Positions 9,591 through 15,832 of a stretch of 64,000 nt of DNA are shown here, piece after piece; position 1 is the stretch's first letter, and every line of letters begins with the position of its first letter. The position numbers and the translations under genes are program-made. Source of the stretch: Bacteroides ovatus. GTDB lineage: Bacteria > Bacteroidota > Bacteroidia > Bacteroidales > Bacteroidaceae. The stretch lies in the NCBI RefSeq assembly GCF_001314995.1, contig NZ_CP012938.1:3038001-3102000 (forward strand), written 5' to 3'. The notes below the pieces were generated by a model, which was not told the origin of the DNA, did not search any database, and saw only the letters and a program-made list of their open reading frames with translations.

Positions 9591-9887
9591 TTAGAGGAAG
9601 AAGGAACGCAGGATAGTGGCGGCCACAATCAAAAATATACAGGCGAAAAACCAGCTGGCTGCCGTCTTGCTGGTATCGGGATCACCGCTTGAAAACTTGC
9701 TGTAGGTCTTGATACCCCCGACCAGTCCAAGCACCGCGCCGATGGCATAGCACAGTTTGGTTGCCGGATCGAAATACGAGGTCAGCATGCTCGTGGCTTC
9801 GTTAATGCCCGCAAGCCCCTGCCCCTGCGCAAAAGAGCCGGCTGCGAAAAACGCGAAAAGCACTGAAAAAAGGATTCTCTTTCTCAT
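9591..9887 (-). CDS. traE: Conjugative transposon protein TraE (DUF4134), pilin-like
   Basis: A 98-residue secreted or membrane protein: signal peptide at 1-20 ending ...AGSFAQ, a membrane helix at about 44-61 and a second at about 77-97. It fits DUF4134/TraE, the probable VirB2-like pilin of these systems. The frame is open upstream to 9956, but the ATG at 9887 is preferred because it begins a proper signal peptide (MRKRILFSVLF) and lies about 35 bases after the predicted transcription start. It is the first gene of the leftward traE-traM transcript. Confidence 0.88.
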   Translation of the reverse strand: MRKRILFSVLFAFFAAGSFAQGQGLAGINEATSMLTSYFDPATKLCYAIGAVLGLVGGIKTYSKFSSGDPDTSKTAASWFFACIFLIVAATILRSFFL

Positions 9888-9928
9888 TGTAGAATCGTTT
9901 AAGGTGAGACATAAAATTGAATTCGAAC

Positions 9929-9937
9929 GCAAATATA
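9929..9937 (-). promoter_or_regulatory. tra operon promoter, -7 element
   Basis: On the minus strand this reads TATATTTGC, an exact match to the Bacteroides -7 consensus TAnnTTTGY, 42 bases upstream of the traE ATG. No good TTTG -33 element lies at the expected spacing, which suggests dependence on an activator. The paired TGTCA motifs at 9987-10001 lie about 50 bases upstream and are the obvious candidate site. Confidence 0.6.
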
Positions 9938-9986
9938 GGAGGGGACAAAAGACCATGATACAAACATTTCATCAGGTGGCAGCAAA

Positions 9987-10010
9987 TGTCAGCAGATGTC
10001 ATATCTTGCA
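9987..10010 (+). promoter_or_regulatory. Paired TGTCA motif upstream of traE
   Basis: Two direct TGTCA copies begin exactly 10 bases apart (9987 and 9997) within ATGTCAGCAGATGTCAT, followed by a diverged third repeat (TTGCA at 10006). The same arrangement recurs upstream of the mob promoter at 13816-13840. The 10-base period places the copies on one face of the helix, as expected for a cooperatively bound regulator. Binding protein unknown. Confidence 0.55.
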
Positions 10011-10303
10011 AAGCACAGACGTCTTTCAGCCCGGTTGAAAGAGAAACAAGTCTGTTAATATCTGCCAGAAAACCATATTGATAAAAGCAATTTAATTCCA
10101 GAGCTTGTCAGTTCTCCATTAACAGCATCAAAGCTTATAAGAAGTTCTTTCTTAAACGTAAAACAAAAAGACGTTTACAACAGCCGGTTTTCCATCAAAA
10201 GAACAGAAGCGAAGAAATGCCAATGAAACATAATGAAGAAAGGACAATTCCATGTTTTCCGGAATATTATTGCTATCTTCGTGGCAAATAAACTGACAGG
10301 ACA

Positions 10304-11311
10304 ATGGAAACAGTTCAATATGATTACAAACAGATTCTGCAGCGCATCGTTGCAGAAATCAAAAGTTCAAGAATCCAGGTTGCACGCAAGATAACCAGTG
10401 CAACAATGGAATTATATTGGAACATCGGCAAGGAACTGTCCGCACAACATTTGAGCAAAGGATACGGAGCACAGGTAGTGGAAATGCTTGCTTCTGATTT
10501 GCAGAAAGAATTTCCCGGAACTACGGGCTTTTCTTCGAGGAACCTCTGGGAAATGAAACGGTTTTATGAACGATATTGCGGGGAAAGCCGGAAACTGCAA
10601 CAGAGCGTTGCAGTTTTACCTTGGGGACACAACCTGTTGTTAATGAGCAAGTGCAAGAACCCGGAAGAAATATACTTTTACGCGACAAGGAGCACGGAAC
10701 TGGGCTGGACAAGGGATGTGCTGCTGAATTATATCAAAGCGGACGCTTTCTCAACAAGGGAGGAACAACCCAAATTGCATAATTTCAAGGAAACCCTGCC
10801 GGAATGTTTACAGGAACAGGCGGAAGAAATGTTGAAAAGCAGGTATAATCTGGAATTCCTGGGAATCACAAAACCTATACTGGAACTGGAATTGGAAAGA
10901 AGGCTCGTGGACAAGATAAAAACATTCCTGCTCGAAATGGGAAAGGGGTTCAGCTTTATCGGAAACCAGTACCGCCTAGTACTGGAGGATAAGGAATATT
11001 TTGTGGATATGCTCTTTTTCAACCGCTGTACCCGGTCCCTGATAGCGCTGGAATTAAAAATAGGTTCATTCCAACCTGAATATGTGGGGAAAATGAACTT
11101 TTACCTGAACCTGTTGGACAGACAGGTAAAGATGCCGGACGAGAACCCGTCCATCGGTATTATATTGTGTGCGGACAGGAACAATGTGGAAGTGGAAGTG
11201 GCCTTGCAAGGCTCAACGGCTCCGATCGGAGTTTCCGAATACAGTTACCTGATTCCACAAAAACAGATCAAAGAGTTAATCAACAACGAATTGTCCGGAA
11301 ATAAGGAATAG
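10304..11311 (+). CDS. DUF1016/YhcG-type PDDEXK nuclease
   Basis: A 335-residue protein with the DUF1016 N-terminal domain (about 10-165: LYWNIGKELS, GFSSRNLWEMKRFYE and LPWGHNLLLM motifs) and a C-terminal PD-(D/E)XK nuclease domain (about 175-330). The catalytic set appears complete: Asp235 in YFVDMLFF and Glu250-x-Lys252 in ALELKIG. Family members are DNA-acting nucleases common on mobile elements; cellular role is uncertain (defence, DNA processing or anti-competitor have been suggested). It is on the opposite strand to the surrounding tra genes, about 290 bases beyond the traE control region, and ends at a strong shared terminator. A weak -7 element (TATCTTCGT, 10274-10282) lies upstream. 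This looks like a separately acquired insertion. Confidence 0.88.
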   Translation: METVQYDYKQILQRIVAEIKSSRIQVARKITSATMELYWNIGKELSAQHLSKGYGAQVVEMLASDLQKEFPGTTGFSSRNLWEMKRFYERYCGESRKLQQSVAVLPWGHNLLLMSKCKNPEEIYFYATRSTELGWTRDVLLNYIKADAFSTREEQPKLHNFKETLPECLQEQAEEMLKSRYNLEFLGITKPILELELERRLVDKIKTFLLEMGKGFSFIGNQYRLVLEDKEYFVDMLFFNRCTRSLIALELKIGSFQPEYVGKMNFYLNLLDRQVKMPDENPSIGIILCADRNNVEVEVALQGSTAPIGVSEYSYLIPQKQIKELINNELSGNKE

Positions 11312-11334
11312 AAGAAAACAGCCGTAAGGAAAAT

Positions 11335-11372
11335 AAAAACGCATCCCGGCATTTGTTCCGGGATGCGTTTTT
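11335..11372. terminator. Bidirectional intrinsic terminator
   Basis: A perfect 15-bp inverted repeat, with arms 11335-11349 and 11358-11372 and an 8-base loop. The core is GC-rich (GCATCCCGG/CCGGGATGC) and flanked by A-tract and T-tract, so it works in both directions. It sits between the convergent nuclease gene (ends 11311) and the leftward gene ending at 11388. Confidence 0.9.
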
Positions 11373-11387
11373 GGTATACCCGAAAGG

Positions 11388-12062
11388 TCACAGATATTGC
11401 TTCCAACCGTCCGATACAGGTACGACAGATTTTGTTTTCCGCACGGACAGAGGGTTCCCGTTCCCGTCCAGATATTTTCCCATCAGACTGTCAATGACAT
11501 TCTTATTCTCGACCTGGGAAGAAAAAATCTCAAACAGGTCTGTTTCCCGGATGGTGTGCAGAGTAAGGGCCGCACGGAGAGATTTCTCCTCATCCTTGTC
11601 CGCATCATTCAGTTTAAACAATACGTTGCCAGCATTGTCAAGATCATCAGGCGTTACGACCCGTGAAACGGCATCCACTGCCGGATACGTTCCGTCCAGT
11701 TCTTCCTGTTCCTCTTTCAGCATTCTCATCTCCTCCAACGGTAATTTACATTCCACTTCTTCCTCAGCGACATCTTCCTCCTCACCTATAAAATCCGCAG
11801 CCGTTTCCAACGGCTGGCTCATATAGGGGGCAACGCTCTTTCCTGCATCCTCATCCAGATAGACAAAACAGGTGCTGCCCATAATGCCGGATTCGCCGCC
11901 CGGTTCCGACAAGACATTTTCCAGCTCTTTCTCTTTTACGGGAGGTAACTTCGTATACAGCAGGTCACAAATTTCACGTATCTTCTTTTTCTGCCCACAT
12001 ACCTTATATAATATATAACAGGCACAGGCAAGACGTATCGACAAATAAACTATAGTTCCCAT
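11388..12062 (-). CDS. Conjugal transfer accessory protein (DUF4122-like, TraD position)
   Basis: A 224-residue protein with a hydrophobic N-terminal segment (about 4-22, a single membrane anchor or uncleaved signal) and an acidic Glu-rich middle (about 95-125). The mixed C-terminal region is the likely folded part. It corresponds in place and size to the DUF4122/TraD-type genes between the ParA gene and traE in Bacteroides conjugative elements. Its start overlaps the stop of the DUF3408 gene by 13 bases. It is followed by the bidirectional terminator, so in this element the traA-side transcript ends here and traE needs its own promoter. No enzymatic motif is recognised. Confidence 0.65.
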   Translation of the reverse strand: MGTIVYLSIRLACACYILYKVCGQKKKIREICDLLYTKLPPVKEKELENVLSEPGGESGIMGSTCFVYLDEDAGKSVAPYMSQPLETAADFIGEEEDVAEEEVECKLPLEEMRMLKEEQEELDGTYPAVDAVSRVVTPDDLDNAGNVLFKLNDADKDEEKSLRAALTLHTIRETDLFEIFSSQVENKNVIDSLMGKYLDGNGNPLSVRKTKSVVPVSDGWKQYL

Positions 12063-12514
12063 TCCACCGGTTTTTGGGTCGCTTCCCGATTATACATTCC
12101 GTTAATTATATCCTGATACCTTTTCAGATGGTCCGACAGTACACTGTTCACAAATGTGGGGACAGACATTTCCGGTGCAATGACCGGAAGCACCCTGGCC
12201 AGGACCTTATACAGTGAATCATGTATATAAGTCTGTCTTCTGGCTCCAGTCAGTTTCTGTTGCAGGAATTGTTCCCGGTAATCATCAAAGCCGTATGCCC
12301 GCGGTGTTTTCTTCCCCGCGAACGGTTTCTTCTCAATGGAGACATCAGGTTTCTTTTCTTTTTCTTCCGACACTCCGGAGGCACCGGCATCTTCTTCCGG
12401 CCGTTCATCCTGTTTCCTTATCTTTTCCAAGGCCGTTGTATCTCCGGCTACCATACGCTTGAGCGCGTCCTCGTCCACATTATAGACGGATCTGTTCTTG
12501 TTTGCCATAGTCAT
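12050..12514 (-). CDS. DUF3408-type transfer protein, probable DNA-binding partner of ParA
   Basis: A 154-residue protein with a charged, probably disordered N-terminal half (about 1-85) and a compact C-terminal domain (about 90-150: TYIHDSLYKVLARVLPVI, VNSVLSDHLKRYQDII). This has the look of a ribbon-helix-helix-like module and matches the DUF3408 family. It starts 6 bases after the ParA stop; the second ATG (12508) is an equally plausible start. A ParA ATPase plus small DNA-binding protein suggests a partition-like or relaxosome-positioning role during transfer. Family by sequence character; function is inference. Confidence 0.75.
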   Translation of the reverse strand: MTMANKNRSVYNVDEDALKRMVAGDTTALEKIRKQDERPEEDAGASGVSEEKEKKPDVSIEKKPFAGKKTPRAYGFDDYREQFLQQKLTGARRQTYIHDSLYKVLARVLPVIAPEMSVPTFVNSVLSDHLKRYQDIINGMYNREATQKPVEWEL

Positions 12515-12520
12515 GTCCGG

Positions 12521-13279
12521 TTAAAGTCCGAGTATGGTTTCCATTTCAGCGGCAAGCAGATCGAGGTTGCTTCCTTTCAGAGCGGCGGCGGAAGGCGGAA
12601 ACAGGGTGCTGCGGAATATCTGCCCGTTCAAACCGACATCCTTTTTATAACGCTCCGCAGCCGGAAGGACCGTATTCAATACAGGTAATCCCAAAGAACG
12701 GATGATTTCCATATAAGCGTCATACAAGTCCCTGGAGACGCGCTTGTCCATTTTATTCCAGAACATATGGATATCACGCAAGGGGACTCCCTTGTGATGA
12801 AGCAGATATTCCCGGATGGACAGGACAAATGACATGCTGCTCTGCATGACCATCCTCTCCTGGGTGATCGGGGTAAAAACATAGTCCATATTGATGATGG
12901 ACTGGAAAACGCCTGTGGTATTGACCGTTCCGGGAAGGTCCAAAAGGACAAGGTCATATTCGGTATCGGAACGGTCTATAAAACCATAGGCAGTTTCCTT
13001 GGCTTGTTCGGGCGTGGAAGCCAGGATATTGTAGGCCTTTCTGCCCGTATCCCCGAACTGCTCCACCAGCAAACTTTGCAGACGAGGGGTCTTTTCCACA
13101 TTTTTTATGTCCCATTCACGCATAGTCATCATGCTGTGCTGGGGGTAGTCACAATCTACCACAAGCACGTTCTTTGCCTTATGGTAATGGAAATAGCTGG
13201 CAAGCAACACGGTTAACGTTGATTTACCGACTCCGCCCTTCTGATTGCTGAGGGCTACAAATAAAGGTTCCTTCTTCAT
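12521..13279 (-). CDS. traA: ParA/MinD-type ATPase (TraA)
   Basis: A 252-residue deviant-Walker ATPase: KGGVGKST at residues 14-21, the DCD..H motif near 43-48, and a DLPG-type Walker B strand (VLLDLPGTVNTT, about 111-122). It is the ParA-like protein encoded first in the tra operon of Bacteroides conjugative elements, thought to help position or maintain the element. No good -7 promoter is seen directly before the ATG. The 0.6-kb region upstream contains a degenerate duplication that could hold its binding sites. The downstream gene follows after 6 bases. Confidence 0.9.
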   Translation of the reverse strand: MKKEPLFVALSNQKGGVGKSTLTVLLASYFHYHKAKNVLVVDCDYPQHSMMTMREWDIKNVEKTPRLQSLLVEQFGDTGRKAYNILASTPEQAKETAYGFIDRSDTEYDLVLLDLPGTVNTTGVFQSIINMDYVFTPITQERMVMQSSMSFVLSIREYLLHHKGVPLRDIHMFWNKMDKRVSRDLYDAYMEIIRSLGLPVLNTVLPAAERYKKDVGLNGQIFRSTLFPPSAAALKGSNLDLLAAEMETILGL

Positions 13280-13369
13280 AACTTCATGAAATTAAGGGTT
13301 AATGACTTATTTTCTTTTCGCCTGTATCCTTACATCAAGTGACGCCGCACAATACTGTACAGCAGCATG

Positions 13370-13785
13370 AATACGGCTATGTATCACTGTTTCCATACAT
13401 GGGCGGTATCGCATCCAACCGGGGTACACAGTACCGTCCCGTCACAGTCTGCACCACATCAATACGACTTCTCTTGTGCCGGACCGATACGATACATGCA
13501 GCCTTGCGTCACGCTAAAAACGGAATGTACCTTTGATGCCAAACGTCAATATTCGTTATGCACGACTGTATCTATACAAAAGCTGCCTCATGGCATCGAT
13601 ACGCCTACGTATCATTGCAACGGAACGGTGCCGTATCCATACATGACCAACGTCACATTCAACCGGAATACACAGTATTGTCCCACTACCATAGGCACCG
13701 TATTGATAAAGCATTTTTTATACCGTACCGTTCCATCCCTTACTGCATTGCGTCACGCCAAAAGTAGAACGGATTTTTGATACAA
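13370..13785. repeat. Degenerate ~170-190 bp direct duplication upstream of the ParA gene
   Basis: Two collinear, diverged copies, about 13370-13540 and 13600-13785. Shared landmarks in the same order are ATACG-CTA-GTATCA at the left, CCATACATG, CAACCGG..TACACAGTA..GTCCC, and TTGCGTCACGC.AAAA at the right end. The frames running through them have no credible start sites and no recognisable protein, so this is read as non-coding. Lying immediately upstream of a ParA-type gene, it may be a centromere-like or operator region, but that is inference. Confidence 0.6.
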
Positions 13786-13805
13786 TAACTAAAATCCGCT
13801 TCACC

Positions 13806-13840
13806 TGACATGACATGTCATCAGATGTCATCACTTGTCA
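13806..13840 (+). promoter_or_regulatory. 10-bp periodic TGTCA operator array upstream of mob promoter
   Basis: Three direct TGTCA copies start at 13816, 13826 and 13836, exactly one helical turn apart. They are preceded by two inverted copies (TGACA) at 13806 and 13811. The block ends 36 bases before the mob -7 element, the usual place for an activator. A 24-base segment matches the traE upstream motif at 9986-10010 in most positions. Likely shared control of tra and mob; binder unknown. Confidence 0.65.
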
Positions 13841-13852
13841 CATAAACTTCTA

Positions 13853-13884
13853 TTTCACAATCACTTAATCCGTCATAACTTTGC
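13853..13884 (+). promoter_or_regulatory. mob operon promoter
   Basis: The -7 element TAACTTTGC (13876-13884) is an exact TAnnTTTGY match. A TTTC at 13853-13856 lies 19 bases upstream as an imperfect -33 element. Predicted transcription start is near 13890, leaving a leader of about 240 bases before mobA. The -7 element overlaps a 12-bp palindrome, ACTTTGCAAAGT, which could be an operator. Confidence 0.65.
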
Positions 13885-13963
13885 AAAGTCGGAATAAGAC
13901 TATGGAGGAAACCATGCTTCATCGGACTACAGCACGCCGTGAACGTCGCGCAGCAATCCGACG

Positions 13964-14063
13964 AAGGAGGATTCTATGTTCAAACGAACATAGCAAGTTG
14001 TGTTTTCGTCCGACAGGAAGTGTCCTGTCCGACGAAAACCACTTGCCCGACCTGACAGTCGGG
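13964..14063 (+). promoter_or_regulatory. Structured mob leader: strong SD, 5-codon frame and three stem-loops (attenuator or oriT)
   Basis: A textbook Shine-Dalgarno AAGGAGG (13964-13970), unusual in this group, precedes ATG at 13976 and a five-codon frame (Met-Phe-Lys-Arg-Thr, stop at 13991-13993). This frame is itself an 8-bp stem-loop (13974-13981/13986-13993). A longer hairpin follows at once: 14002-14018 pairs with 14023-14039 with one mismatch, and outer arms 13993-13998/14041-14046 extend it. A third stem follows at 14046-14051/14058-14063. It could be a leader-peptide attenuator or the nick-region inverted repeats of oriT just upstream of the mob genes. Structure is seen; function is inference. 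Confidence 0.55.
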
Positions 14064-14127
14064 GTATTTCCTCCAAAGTCGGAAATTCTAATGAGAAAAA
14101 GAGTATGGACCCAATACCCAAAAGAAT

Positions 14128-14550
14128 ATGAAAGAAGAAGCGAGAGCGAAAACAGGCAGAAAGCCCAAAAGCGATCCGGCGGACTACAAATACAGCTTCC
14201 GCCTGAATGCCGGAGAGAACACGAGGTTTGAAAAGCTGGTTACAGCATCAGAAGCAAAAGACAAAACACGTTTCATTAAAAAAGCCATCTTCGGAGGTAC
14301 AATCAAAGTGGTTAAAATCGACAAGGCGACAATGGATTACTACATCCGCCTTACGGAATTTCACAAACAATTCCAGGCTGTCGGTAACAACTACAATCAG
14401 GTCGTACGCGCCATCAAGACCAATTTCGGGGAAAAACGTGCGATGTCGCTACTTTACAAACTGGAGAAAATGACACTTGAACTGATGCTACTGACTAAAA
14501 AAACTATAGCGCTAACCGAAGAATACCAAAAGAAATGGTTGCAAAAATAA
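14128..14550 (+). CDS. mobA: Mobilisation protein MobA (relaxosome accessory)
   Basis: A 140-residue basic protein. The N-terminal part (about 18-60, YKYSFRLNAGENTRFEKL) looks like a ribbon-helix-helix DNA-binding unit, followed by a helical C-terminal half (ATMDYYIRLTEFHKQFQAVGNNYNQ). This matches small MobA proteins encoded before the relaxase in Bacteroides conjugative transposons, which bind oriT and assist nicking. Its last 16 bases overlap the relaxase start, so the two are coupled. The upstream ATGs at 14091 and 14105 are out of frame. Confidence 0.85.
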   Translation: MKEEARAKTGRKPKSDPADYKYSFRLNAGENTRFEKLVTASEAKDKTRFIKKAIFGGTIKVVKIDKATMDYYIRLTEFHKQFQAVGNNYNQVVRAIKTNFGEKRAMSLLYKLEKMTLELMLLTKKTIALTEEYQKKWLQK

Positions 14551-15791
14551 GTCATGGAGCCAGCCTCTACGGGGCACTGAATTACAACCATGAGAAAGTG
14601 GAGAGAGGAACGGCTGAAATACTCTCCGGCAACCGGATGATTTCAGACCGCCTGGGGCTACCAAGCGAGGACATGCGCCTTGCATTACTCTCATTTGAAA
14701 ATTACCTGCTAGCAAACAGGAACACGGAGAAACCTGTCCTGCACATCGCACTCAGTCCGGCACCGGAGGACAAACTTGATGATAAACAGCTGGCAGAACT
14801 GGCACAAATGTACATGCAGAAAATGGGATATGGCAAGCAGCCATACATTACCTACAAACACGGGGATACGTACAATACGCATATTCACATTGTAAGTGTA
14901 TGTGTGGATGAAGAGGGACGGAAAATCAACGATTCTTTCGAGCACCGCCGTTCCATGACCGCCTGCCGGGAATTGGAAACGGATTTCGGATTGCGCAACA
15001 GCGCGGACATGGAAGAGCGGAACCTGAAAGCGGAATTAAAGAAAGTCAATGCATCCGGGGGCGATATACGGTATCAGATAGGAAACACCCTGAAAGCGGT
15101 GCTCAGGAGTTACTGCTTCCAGACATTCGGGGAATACAGTGCAGTATTGTCTACCTTTAATATTGAAGCAAGGCAGGTACGGGGAGAATTCAAAGGCCAG
15201 CCTTATACCGGTATTATCTACTCGGCAACCGATGATAGCGGGAAAGTGGTCAGCCCGCCTTTCAAGAGTTCACGCTTCGGAAAACGTTTCGGGAACGAAC
15301 GCCTGAAAAAGAAAATGCTTTCACACACCAGGGATTTCAAGGATGGTAAATGGGCACCGGCTATTCATGCACAGGTGGCTTATGTCATGCGGCACGCACG
15401 TTCCCGTGAAGAACTGACAGGGCTATTAAAGAAAGCACGCATTGATGTGATATTCCGGGAAAATGAAAAGGGACGTATCTATGGTGTCACGTTCATCGAC
15501 CATAACAGGCGGGAAGTATTCAACGGTTCGCGCATGGGCAAGGAGTTTTCTGCTAACATTTACAATGAACTTTTCAAATGGTGGGACGGTATACCTGCCA
15601 CAGAACGTTCTGCACATACCGGCACCGAACTATGGCAGCATCATTCGCACAAGGCGGAACCGGGAAGCGCATTGGAACAGGCCGCAGGCATATTCTCCAT
15701 GGAAACCAGTCCGGTAGATTATGAAGAAGAGGCCCTTGCGCGCCGCATGAAGAAAAAGAGGAAAGCGAAACGAAAGTCTCGCGGCGTCTAA
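14535..15791 (+). CDS. mobB: MobB relaxase
   Basis: A 418-residue relaxase that should nick oriT and pilot the transferred strand. The HUH-type metal site is visible as His109 and the THIHIVSV motif (His116, His118). Tyrosines in the LYGALNYNHEKV N-terminal motif are candidates for the covalent DNA link. The relaxase domain covers about residues 1-260; the rest is a helical basic tail ending in Lys/Arg-rich KKKRKAKRKSRGV. It begins 16 bases inside mobA and is followed 41 bases later by the coupling protein gene, giving the order mobA-mobB-mobC usual for Bacteroides conjugative transposons. Confidence 0.92.
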   Translation: MVAKISHGASLYGALNYNHEKVERGTAEILSGNRMISDRLGLPSEDMRLALLSFENYLLANRNTEKPVLHIALSPAPEDKLDDKQLAELAQMYMQKMGYGKQPYITYKHGDTYNTHIHIVSVCVDEEGRKINDSFEHRRSMTACRELETDFGLRNSADMEERNLKAELKKVNASGGDIRYQIGNTLKAVLRSYCFQTFGEYSAVLSTFNIEARQVRGEFKGQPYTGIIYSATDDSGKVVSPPFKSSRFGKRFGNERLKKKMLSHTRDFKDGKWAPAIHAQVAYVMRHARSREELTGLLKKARIDVIFRENEKGRIYGVTFIDHNRREVFNGSRMGKEFSANIYNELFKWWDGIPATERSAHTGTELWQHHSHKAEPGSALEQAAGIFSMETSPVDYEEEALARRMKKKRKAKRKSRGV

Positions 15792-15832
15792 AAAGCAGTC
15801 ATTTATATTAACCCATTTTATACACAATTCTT

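Noticed and set aside
13367..13780. 137-codon plus-strand frame across the degenerate duplication
   Set aside because: Cys/Thr/His-rich translation resembling no protein, no ribosome site, and it simply follows the repeated DNA; treated as non-coding.
13873..13887. Possible CTnDOT-like attachment core (GTANNTTTGC) at ATAACTTTGC
   Set aside because: The first base differs and the sequence is better explained as the mob promoter -7 element; no integrase nearby.
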